Below, piece after piece: positions 41,028 through 48,922 of a stretch of DNA of 64,000 nucleotides. Below the pieces are notes generated by a model, which had not been told where the DNA came from, did no database searches, and saw only the letters and a program-made list of their open reading frames with translations. Source of the DNA: Paenibacillus sp. (lineage in GTDB: Bacteria > Bacillota > Bacilli > Paenibacillales > YIM-B00363). Within the stretch, counting starts at the first letter, position 1. Each line of letters begins with the position of its first letter. Both the position numbers and the translations under genes were made by a program. The stretch is from NCBI RefSeq assembly GCF_035645195.1, contig NZ_DASQNA010000033.1, forward strand, positions 1 through 64,000, in the 5' to 3' direction.

Positions 41028-41993
41028 ATGTCCGTGGCCGAAAAATCCAACCTCAGCAGCAGCATCAACACCGACGCTGCAGTGTTAAAGAAACGCAGCG
41101 CGAAATCCAGGGGGTTCGGCAAGCATTATCTTCTGATGTTGCTGCCGGGATACCTCTGGGTGACCCTGTTTTGCATCGTGCCGATGTTCGGCATCGCCAT
41201 CGCCTTCCAAGACTTCAATCCCGCGAAGGGAGTACTCGGCTCCGAATTTGTCGGACTGAAGACGTTCGAATACATGTTTGTCCTTGAGGACACCGTAAAC
41301 ATTTTTTTGAACACGCTGTTTATTGCGGTGCTGAAGATCGTCGGACATTTGATCGTCCCGCTCGTGTTCGCACTCATGCTCAATGAGGTCAGGCATATGC
41401 TGTTCAAGCGCACGGTACAGACCATCGTGTACCTGCCGCATTTTCTATCGTGGGTCATTCTAGGCGGGATCGTGTTGGATATTTTCTCGTATGACGGACC
41501 CGTTAATCAGCTCCTGGCCGCGTTCGGCCTGCAGAAGCCGATCTTGTTCTTCGCGAAGGCGGAATGGTTTCCGTTCTTCGTAGCGGGCAGCGACGTGTGG
41601 AAGGACTTCGGATTCAACACGATTGTCTACTTGGCTGCCTTAACGGGCATCAACCCCGCCTTGTACGAGGCTGCGGGCATCGACGGGGCGAACCGCTTCC
41701 GGGCGCTGTGGCATATTACTTTACCCGGCATTCGGACGACGGCGGTGCTGCTGGCCGTGCTCAGTCTCGGTCAAATCTTAAACGCGGGCTTCGACCAAGT
41801 GTTTAACATGTACAATCCTTTGGTGTACTCCACGGGGGACATCATCGATACATGGGTGTACCGGGTCGGACTCTTGGACCTGCAGTATGAGTTAGCTACC
41901 GCCGTAGGTCTTCTGAAGTCCGTCGTAGGTTTTATCATGATCATCATTTCTTACGCTTTGGCTTATAAGTTCACCAATTATCGCATCTTCTAG
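41028..41993 (+). CDS. Sugar ABC transporter permease (LplB type)
   Basis: The 321-residue protein starts with a soluble N-terminal tail, then about six membrane helices (LLMLLPGYLWVTLFCIVPMF at about 33-53) and an EAA loop (EAAGIDGANRFRALWHITLP). It is paired with the next permease and the preceding binding protein. ATG 41028 follows GGAGGGAGG. Confidence 0.9.
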   Translation: MSVAEKSNLSSSINTDAAVLKKRSAKSRGFGKHYLLMLLPGYLWVTLFCIVPMFGIAIAFQDFNPAKGVLGSEFVGLKTFEYMFVLEDTVNIFLNTLFIAVLKIVGHLIVPLVFALMLNEVRHMLFKRTVQTIVYLPHFLSWVILGGIVLDIFSYDGPVNQLLAAFGLQKPILFFAKAEWFPFFVAGSDVWKDFGFNTIVYLAALTGINPALYEAAGIDGANRFRALWHITLPGIRTTAVLLAVLSLGQILNAGFDQVFNMYNPLVYSTGDIIDTWVYRVGLLDLQYELATAVGLLKSVVGFIMIIISYALAYKFTNYRIF

Positions 41994-42011
41994 ACGATTG
42001 GAGGGAGGACG

Positions 42012-42902
42012 GTGATTCGAAGCACGACGTTCGGTTCAAGAATGTTCGACATCGCATTGCTTGCGGCGCTCAGTCTCATCACGCTCTCTTGCATTCTTCC
42101 GATTTGGTATACGCTGGCGCTGTCGTTCAGCTCCAAATCGGCGGCGGCTGCCGGGATGGTATGGCTCTGGCCGGTCGACTTCAATGTCAATTCGTATCGC
42201 CAGCTGCTGGAAGACAGTCAATTCTTCCGCTCGTTCTGGACGTCCATCCAACGCGTCGCCCTCGGGGGAGCGCTGAACTTTATCGTCGTGGCGATGACGG
42301 CGTACCCGCTGTCGAAGAGCTCGAGGGAATTTAGGCAAAGAAACGTGCTGATGTGGATCTTGGTATTCACGATGCTGTTTCACGGCGGGTTGGTTCCCTT
42401 GTATTTAACCGTGAAGGCGTTAGGTCTCATTAACAGCATCTGGTCGCTGATCCTGGTAGCCGGCGCGCATGGGTTGGTGTTCAACATTATCCTGACGGTG
42501 AATTTCTTCCGGAATTTGCCGAGCGAGCTGGAAGAGGCCGCATTGGTCGACGGCGCGGGCCCGTGGCGGATGCTGTTCCAGGTGTTCATCCCGCTCTCGG
42601 TGCCGGTGCTCGCGACTGTCACCCTATTTAGCCTCGTGATGCATTGGAACGAGTTTCTGTATGGGTTAATTTTCATGACCCGGGAGGAATTTTATCCGCT
42701 GCAAACGTACATTCAGCAGATGGTTATCGTCTTCGATCCGAACATCATGGACGAGGAGCAGCTGAAGATGCTGGCGGAGCTGTCGAACCGGACGCTCAAC
42801 GCGGCGAAAATTTTCATCGCGATGATCCCGGTACTGCTCGTGTACCCATTCCTCCAGCGGTATTTCATTCATGGGATTACGCTGGGTTCAGTAAAAGAAT
42901 AA
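42012..42902 (+). CDS. Sugar ABC transporter permease (LplC type)
   Basis: The 296-residue protein has about six membrane helices and the EAA loop EEAALVDGAGPWRMLFQVFI, ending HGITLGSVKE. The GTG start at 42012 follows GGAGGGAGG, 18 bases after the partner permease stop. A multi-subunit importer without its own ATPase is implied. Confidence 0.9.
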   Translation: MIRSTTFGSRMFDIALLAALSLITLSCILPIWYTLALSFSSKSAAAAGMVWLWPVDFNVNSYRQLLEDSQFFRSFWTSIQRVALGGALNFIVVAMTAYPLSKSSREFRQRNVLMWILVFTMLFHGGLVPLYLTVKALGLINSIWSLILVAGAHGLVFNIILTVNFFRNLPSELEEAALVDGAGPWRMLFQVFIPLSVPVLATVTLFSLVMHWNEFLYGLIFMTREEFYPLQTYIQQMVIVFDPNIMDEEQLKMLAELSNRTLNAAKIFIAMIPVLLVYPFLQRYFIHGITLGSVKE

Positions 42903-42928
42903 TTTTTTCGGAAACGGAGGGGGCCCCC

Positions 42929-44935
42929 ATGCCATGGTGGTCGAACAATCGGCTGCGCTTGATTCAGAACAACCTGCGGGAGAGTGACGCGAACCTCGAT
43001 GTCGACGCGTTGATCAAGCAGTTGAAGGAGCTGCACGCTAACGTGCTTATGATCAACGCGGGCGGGATCGTAGCGTTCTACCCGACCAAATTGGAATACC
43101 AGTACCGGGCCGCCGGCCAGCAGAAGGACCTGGTGCGGGAGGCGCTCGACAAGGCGCATGCCGAGGGTATGAAGGTCATCGTACGATTCGATTTCAGCAA
43201 AGCGCACGAGAGCATTTTTGAGAAGAAGCCCGAATGGTTTTACCGAACGAAGGAAGGCCGGGAGGTCAATTACCATGGCATCGTGCATTCCTGTATCAGC
43301 AGCTATTACCAACAGGAATACTCGTTGAAGATTATCGACGAGGTGCTCACGAATTACGACGTGGATGGGATCTTCTTCAACTGGTTCGGCTACAACACCC
43401 GAGACTACAGCGGCAACGACCATGGGATTTGCCATTGCGAAGCCTGCAAGACGAAGTTTCGGGAGCGGTTCGGGCTGGAGCTGCCGGAACAGGAGAATCG
43501 AGATGACCCTGCGTTCCTGAAGCATCTGATCTACCGCGAGGAAACCGCGGCCATGATGCTGGATCGCGTCCATGCGCTGGTGAAGAGCAAGAACCGGGAC
43601 ATCGCCATTTCGACCTACAGCGATCACAAGGTGGATATTATTCGAGCCGAATCGAACACGGACAAGGCGCGTCCTCATCCGGTGTGGCTGTATTCGGCGT
43701 CCGAGAACGTGAAGGCGGTCGAGGATTCCTGGGACGATAAGCTGATCAGCAACTGCGTCATTAACGCCGTGGATTTGGTTCACCGGTTTAACGCCGTATC
43801 AAAGCACGAAATCAATATCCGGTTGAAGGAAGCGCTGGCCAGCGGATCGGGGTTGGACTTCTGCATTATCGGCGTGTTCGAGGATTATCCCGACCGGGAA
43901 AACTTGCCTATCGTTGCGGACATTTTCGCGTATCACGAGAAGCATCAGGAGTATTATGGAAATTTCACTTCCGTAAGCGAAATTGCGCTCGTTAAGCCGC
44001 GCAGGACGCAGTCGGCCGACTCGAAGGAATATGCCGGGTTGTTCAAGATGCTGAAGGAAGAGCATGTATTGTTCGATGTGGTTCAGCAGAAAACGCTGCC
44101 GGGCCGCGCGGAACGGCTATCCCGGTATAAGACGATCCTCATCCCGGATATCGCCGAGTTTTCGGCCGAAGAGCTCGAGGCGCTGGAGTCATACTCGGCG
44201 CAAGGAGGCTGCTTGATCGCGACGGGCCGCTCTTTCACGTCGGGCGAACCGAATCGCAGCTTCCTGCAGCGTACGTTCGGCGTGCAGGCGGAAGAGGCGG
44301 GGACGTTCCGGCGGCAAGCCGCATACTTGTACGTCGGGGACAAAGAGACGTTCCGGCGGTTCCCGGAGCGCGACTGGCTGCTGCTCGACGGCCACTTTGG
44401 CCGCGTCCGGTTCGGCGCCGCATGCCGCACCCACCTTCCGCTCGTGGAGCCGTCCACGTTCGGTCCGCCGGAGCGGGCGTTCGGGCATCGAATTTCGGAC
44501 GACGTCTTCGGCCTGGGCGTCCATTCCGACGATCGGCGCACGTCCGTCTACATGCCGTGGCAGCCGGGGCAGCTGTATTACAAGCACGGCTACGACGACA
44601 ATAAGCGGCTGCTGCTCGATGTGCTGGATCGATTCGTTCAGCTGGAATCCCCCGTCATCATCGAAGCGCCGCAAACCGTAGAACTGTTTTTTAACCGCTT
44701 GGACGACGAGACGTATATCCTGCACCTGCTGAACTTGTCCGGCTTCAACGGGGTGTCGTATTTCGAGCCGACGCCGATTCATAACGTTCGGGTTCGGCTG
44801 CCGCGCGTGGAGCGATGCAAGCAGCTGATATCTTTGGTCGACGACGCGACCCCGGTCGTCGCGGGCGACACCGACGGCGTGACGTTGACGCTGCCGGTGC
44901 TGCGGGACTTTGCCGCGGTCGTATTGAAGGTGTAA
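42929..44935 (+). CDS. GHL6-like putative glycoside hydrolase (paralogue 2)
   Basis: The 668-residue protein has an N-terminal barrel of GHL6 type (LHANVLMINAGGIVAFYPT; FDFSKAHESIFEKKPEWFY; YDVDGIFFNWFGYN; CHCEACKTKF), a trimerisation/GATase-like domain (SEIALVKPRRT; YKTILIPDIAEFSAEELEAL) and a beta C terminus ending DFAAVVLKV. No signal peptide. ATG 42929 follows GGAGGGGG; the frame upstream overlaps the permease gene. It resembles the protein at 46838 more than that at 19614. Confidence 0.75.
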   Translation: MPWWSNNRLRLIQNNLRESDANLDVDALIKQLKELHANVLMINAGGIVAFYPTKLEYQYRAAGQQKDLVREALDKAHAEGMKVIVRFDFSKAHESIFEKKPEWFYRTKEGREVNYHGIVHSCISSYYQQEYSLKIIDEVLTNYDVDGIFFNWFGYNTRDYSGNDHGICHCEACKTKFRERFGLELPEQENRDDPAFLKHLIYREETAAMMLDRVHALVKSKNRDIAISTYSDHKVDIIRAESNTDKARPHPVWLYSASENVKAVEDSWDDKLISNCVINAVDLVHRFNAVSKHEINIRLKEALASGSGLDFCIIGVFEDYPDRENLPIVADIFAYHEKHQEYYGNFTSVSEIALVKPRRTQSADSKEYAGLFKMLKEEHVLFDVVQQKTLPGRAERLSRYKTILIPDIAEFSAEELEALESYSAQGGCLIATGRSFTSGEPNRSFLQRTFGVQAEEAGTFRRQAAYLYVGDKETFRRFPERDWLLLDGHFGRVRFGAACRTHLPLVEPSTFGPPERAFGHRISDDVFGLGVHSDDRRTSVYMPWQPGQLYYKHGYDDNKRLLLDVLDRFVQLESPVIIEAPQTVELFFNRLDDETYILHLLNLSGFNGVSYFEPTPIHNVRVRLPRVERCKQLISLVDDATPVVAGDTDGVTLTLPVLRDFAAVVLKV

Positions 44936-44962
44936 ATCGAGTCGGAGGAGAGGGATCATTCG

Positions 44963-45928
44963 GTGAAAATGGTCACTACGTTCACATTCCTGCCGGAGCA
45001 GGTGGAAGCAATGCGCGCCAAAGGCGTAGATGTGCTGCAGTACAACTCCGAGCAGGCGCTGATTGACGGGGAAGAATACGTCGACGCCGACATTATTATC
45101 GCCAACCATCGCACGCTCCAGCGGGATTTCTTAGAGCGATGCAAGCGGGTGCGTTGGGTGCAGGTCGCGCATATCGGTATTGAACGGCTGCCGATGGATT
45201 ACTTGCAGGAGCGGGGCGTGATCGTCATTAACGCCCGGGGCGGTATGGGCGTACCGATTGCGGAAGACATCCTGTGCAAGATGCTGATGCTTTCCCGCAA
45301 GAGCGCCTCGCTCATGAAGCATCAATTCGAACGCGCGTGGACGAAGGCGAGCGGCATCGTGAACCTGAGCGGCAAGACCGTCGGCATCATCGGAGCGGGG
45401 GACGTCGGGACGGAAACAGCCATCCGGGCCAGAGCGTTCGGGATGCGAACGATCGGAATCAATACGGACGGGCGGCCGTCGCCCGATTTCGACGCGATCT
45501 ATAAGCCGGAGCAGCTGAACGAGGTGCTGGCGCAAAGCGACTTCCATGTCCTTGCGCTGCCTTTAACGGACCGGACCGTCAACCTGATCGACGAAGAGCA
45601 ATTCGCGGCAATGAGGCTGAGCTCCTTCCTCATCAACATCTCCAGAGGCGCGCTCATTAACGAGGCGGCGCTATTGGACGCGCTGCGGAACCGGAGGATC
45701 GCGGGCGCGGCGCTCGACGTATTCGTCGAGGAATTCAAGCTCGGGTATCTTCCGAAAGAGAGCCCGTTCTGGGATTTGGACAATATCATCATCACCCCGC
45801 ATTGCGCGGGCGCCGGGGATGGATTCGCCGCGCGGTTTACGAAGGTGTTCTTGACGAATTTGGACCACTTCTTGCAGGGGGACGTCGATCGCATGGTCAA
45901 CGTGCGGGAATTCGGCAAAGGGTATTAG
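44963..45928 (+). CDS. D-isomer-specific 2-hydroxyacid dehydrogenase
   Basis: The 321-residue protein has the NAD-binding GIIGAGDVGTETAIRARAFG near 140-160, the FHVLALPLTDRT and LINISRGALINEAALLDAL segments with catalytic Arg, and ITPHCAG with the catalytic His. It reduces or oxidises 2-keto/2-hydroxy acids. The GTG start follows GGAGGAGAGGG. Its place between two GHL6 genes and a 3-HIBADH-like gene links it to sugar-acid metabolism. Confidence 0.85.
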   Translation: MKMVTTFTFLPEQVEAMRAKGVDVLQYNSEQALIDGEEYVDADIIIANHRTLQRDFLERCKRVRWVQVAHIGIERLPMDYLQERGVIVINARGGMGVPIAEDILCKMLMLSRKSASLMKHQFERAWTKASGIVNLSGKTVGIIGAGDVGTETAIRARAFGMRTIGINTDGRPSPDFDAIYKPEQLNEVLAQSDFHVLALPLTDRTVNLIDEEQFAAMRLSSFLINISRGALINEAALLDALRNRRIAGAALDVFVEEFKLGYLPKESPFWDLDNIIITPHCAGAGDGFAARFTKVFLTNLDHFLQGDVDRMVNVREFGKGY

Positions 45929-45947
45929 AAGAGAGGGGGCGAAGCGG

Positions 45948-46805
45948 TTGAAGGTCGGGTTTATCGGACTGGGCATCATGGGGAAGCCGATGGCGAAACA
46001 CATTTTGAAGGCGGGATATCCCTTATCCGTTTACAATCGAAGCTCGGCGCCGGTGGACGAATTATCGGCGCTCGGCGCGCGCGCTTGCGGCAATCCGAGG
46101 GAGGTGGCCGAAGCGTCCGACGTCGTCATCACGATGCTGCCGGACACGCCGGACGTTCGGCTGGTAGCGCTGGGCGTGGAAGGCATTATCGAAGGGATCG
46201 CGCCGGGCGGCATCGTGATCGACATGAGCTCGATCAACTCGAACGCGGCCGTGGAGATCGCGGGGAAGTTCGCCGAGCGAGGGGTCTCCTTCCTGGATGC
46301 GCCGGTGAGCGGAGGCGAGATCGGCGCCGTGGAAGGGACGCTGGCGATTATGGTCGGCGGTAACGAGAGCGTGTTCGCGGCCTGCGAGCCCTTGTTGCGC
46401 TCGATGGGCAAGACCGTTACCCGGGTCGGGGGCGTCGGCGCGGGCAACACGGTGAAGCTTATGAACCAAATCATGGTCGCGATCCACCTGGCCGCCTTAT
46501 CGGAGGCGTTCGCCTTCGGGAAGAAGGCGGGGATCGATCCGAATGTGGCATATCAAGCGATTAGGGGTGGTTTGGCCGCAAGCCGGGTCATGGACACGAA
46601 GATCGCGAACATCGAGAAGGAGCGGTATGAGCCGGGGTTCCGGATCAAGCTGCATGCGAAGGATCTTCGCAACGCGATGGCGGTCGGCGAGGCGGCCGGG
46701 GCGGCATTGCCCTTCGCGGAGCAGGTGTTGGACTTATTCGCCGAGCTGGCCGAGCAGGGCTTCGCGGAGGAAGACCACAGCGCCTTGCATCGCTTATTTC
46801 GGTAA
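45948..46805 (+). CDS. 3-hydroxyisobutyrate dehydrogenase-like reductase
   Basis: The 285-residue protein has VGFIGLGIMGKPMAKHILKA, DAPVSGGEIGAVEGTLAIM, and GAGNTVKLMNQIMV with the catalytic Lys. The family includes tartronate semialdehyde reductases (GarR/GlxR type) and 3-hydroxyisobutyrate dehydrogenases. It lacks the YCII domain of its paralogue at 34332. The TTG start at 45948 follows GAGAGGGGGCG. Confidence 0.85.
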   Translation: MKVGFIGLGIMGKPMAKHILKAGYPLSVYNRSSAPVDELSALGARACGNPREVAEASDVVITMLPDTPDVRLVALGVEGIIEGIAPGGIVIDMSSINSNAAVEIAGKFAERGVSFLDAPVSGGEIGAVEGTLAIMVGGNESVFAACEPLLRSMGKTVTRVGGVGAGNTVKLMNQIMVAIHLAALSEAFAFGKKAGIDPNVAYQAIRGGLAASRVMDTKIANIEKERYEPGFRIKLHAKDLRNAMAVGEAAGAALPFAEQVLDLFAELAEQGFAEEDHSALHRLFR

Positions 46806-46837
46806 GCTGCAGGATCGCGAAACGAGGAGGTCGTACG

Positions 46838-48874
46838 ATGACGAGATGGTGGCAGGAGAAGCCGATGCGGCTCATCCAGACGAACCTGCGGGAAATCGAC
46901 GCTGCCCTTGACGTAGGGGAGCTGGTGGACAGCTTGCAGCAATACTCGGCGAACGTGCTGTTGTTTAACGCCGGGGGGATCGTGGCCAATTACGAGACGA
47001 AGCTTCCGTTCCATTATAAAAATCCGAATTTAAGGAATGACTTCTTGGGAGAAGTTGTCGAGGCCGCGCATCGAGCGGGCATCAAGCTCATCGCCCGTTT
47101 CGATTTCAGCCGGCTGAACGAACAGATTGCATTGCAGCACCCAGAGTGGCTCTACAAGAGCGTGAAGGGCGATATCGTCAACTATAACGGGCAGGTGCAT
47201 ACCTGCTTGAACGGCGCGTATCAGCAGGAGCGATCGATCGATATCTTAAGGGAATGCGCGGGCAATTATCCGATCGACGGCGTCTTCATCAATATGCACG
47301 GCTACGTCACGAGCGATTACAGCTATAATTACCATGGCATCTGCCAGTGCGGCAACTGCCGCGACAGGTTCCGGCAGATGTTCGGGCATGAGCGGCTGCC
47401 GATCGTCGAGGACGGGAATGATCCCGTCTTCCGCGATTATCAGAAGTTTCGCGAGGAAACCGTGGCCGAACTGTTCGTTCGCCGCTCGCAAGCGGTGAAG
47501 CGAATCAACGAGAATATCGCGATTTGCAACTATACGCCGGAAGGCACGGACATTTTCCGCAAGGAGTCCAATACCGGCATCGATCGCCCTCTGCCCGAAT
47601 TCAATTACGCTTCCAGCTATCACGTCAAGACGGTGCACGGCTCCTGGCCCGGCATGGCCGTCAGCAACTCCGCCGTGCACTTCGTCGATTTCGCGATGCG
47701 GCATTCCGCCGTGTCTCCGCACCTGACGGCGGTTCGCTTGGCCGAAGATCTCGTGCAGGGCGGCTGGCTCGACTTCTACGTCATCGGGACGCTGACGAAC
47801 CAGGACGATCGCCTCGTCCTCGACAGCGTGAAAGAGCTGTACCGTTTCCATGCCGAACATGAGGAACAATATAGGGGAATCGAGGCGGTGGCCGACCTAT
47901 GCCTCGTCGAGCCGCATCGCAGCGCAATGTTCGGCAGCATCAAGGAGTTCAGGGGCTTGTTCCGCATCCTCTCCGAAAGGCATCTGCTGTTCGATGTCGT
48001 GCAGGACAGCGTGCTTGAGGGGGAACGGGCGCTGGAGACCCTTCGGAAATATAAGGCGGTCGTCTTACCTGACGTAAGAGCGATGAGCCCGGAAGCCGTC
48101 TCCGCCCTGGACAATTACGTCCGGTCCGGCGGGAAGCTGCTGGCGACGGGCTTCTCGTCGACTTGCGACCGAAAGGGCAACCCGTTGGACCGGTTTCAGT
48201 TGGAGAGTCTGGGCGTTGCCGGCATACAAGCGCGACGGCCGCGGTCGCAGGGGGACTACTTCGCCTTCTTGCCGGGGGATAAAGAGCGGCTAAACGGGTT
48301 CGAGTCGGTCGATGTCGTGTACTTATCGGGAGAGATGCTCTGCTGCGAGCCTAAGGCGACCTCCACCGCTTACCTGGGATTGATCGATCAGTGCATGTTC
48401 GGCCCCCCGGAAAAGTGCTATTACACCGAGGTCAGCTCGGTTCCCGGCGTCATTCGTCAGGGATTCGGCAAAGGCGGAACCGTTGCGATCCCATGGGGCG
48501 TCGGGGCACACTACGAGCGGCTGAGCAACCATGGGCATTCGCTGCTCGTCGCCTCCGCGCTGCGCGACTTGCTGCAGTTGGAGTCTTCGATCGAGGTCGA
48601 GGCTTCGCCCCTGCTCGAGGTGTCGGCGCATCGCGGGCGGGACGGAACGCGGGATCTTGTCCACGTCGTGAACCACAGCGGCCAACTCGGAACGGCATTC
48701 CATGCTCCGCTGCCCGTTCGCAACGTAGCGTGCACGTTCGCTGCGGCTCGGAAGCCGACGGGGGTTCGCGCCTTGCGGAGCGCAGCCGATTTGCCCTTCA
48801 CGTGGTCGGATGACCGCGTCTCGTTTACCATTCCGGAGGTCCGACTCTTCGAAACGGTTGTTATCCGCTATTAA
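46838..48874 (+). CDS. GHL6-like putative glycoside hydrolase (paralogue 3)
   Basis: The 678-residue protein begins WWQEKPMRLIQTNLREIDAA, as in its neighbour at 42929 (NRLRLIQNNLRESDA), and keeps YSANVLLFNAGGIVANYET, FDFSRLNEQIALQHPEWLY and the cysteine cluster CQCGNCRDRF, then a trimerisation-like domain and beta C terminus. No signal peptide. ATG 46838 follows GAGGAGG. A bidirectional terminator lies 7 bases after its stop. Confidence 0.75.
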   Translation: MTRWWQEKPMRLIQTNLREIDAALDVGELVDSLQQYSANVLLFNAGGIVANYETKLPFHYKNPNLRNDFLGEVVEAAHRAGIKLIARFDFSRLNEQIALQHPEWLYKSVKGDIVNYNGQVHTCLNGAYQQERSIDILRECAGNYPIDGVFINMHGYVTSDYSYNYHGICQCGNCRDRFRQMFGHERLPIVEDGNDPVFRDYQKFREETVAELFVRRSQAVKRINENIAICNYTPEGTDIFRKESNTGIDRPLPEFNYASSYHVKTVHGSWPGMAVSNSAVHFVDFAMRHSAVSPHLTAVRLAEDLVQGGWLDFYVIGTLTNQDDRLVLDSVKELYRFHAEHEEQYRGIEAVADLCLVEPHRSAMFGSIKEFRGLFRILSERHLLFDVVQDSVLEGERALETLRKYKAVVLPDVRAMSPEAVSALDNYVRSGGKLLATGFSSTCDRKGNPLDRFQLESLGVAGIQARRPRSQGDYFAFLPGDKERLNGFESVDVVYLSGEMLCCEPKATSTAYLGLIDQCMFGPPEKCYYTEVSSVPGVIRQGFGKGGTVAIPWGVGAHYERLSNHGHSLLVASALRDLLQLESSIEVEASPLLEVSAHRGRDGTRDLVHVVNHSGQLGTAFHAPLPVRNVACTFAAARKPTGVRALRSAADLPFTWSDDRVSFTIPEVRLFETVVIRY

Positions 48875-48880
48875 TAAAAT

Positions 48881-48914
48881 TTAGGGCCGAACATCAACAC
48901 ATGTTCGGCCCTAA
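48881..48914. terminator. Bidirectional terminator between convergent genes
   Basis: TTAGGGCCGAACAT (48881-48894) pairs perfectly with ATGTTCGGCCCTAA (48901-48914) over 14 bases around CAACAC. It separates the + strand operon ending at 48874 and the - strand gene ending at 48923. T runs are weak (AAAATT before it on the left). Confidence 0.8.
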
Positions 48915-48922
48915 GCAACGCC

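Noticed and set aside
42869-43783. 304-codon minus-strand frame opposite the GHL6-like gene
   Set aside because: It is fully antisense to a gene with clear domain motifs, and lacks a ribosome binding site.
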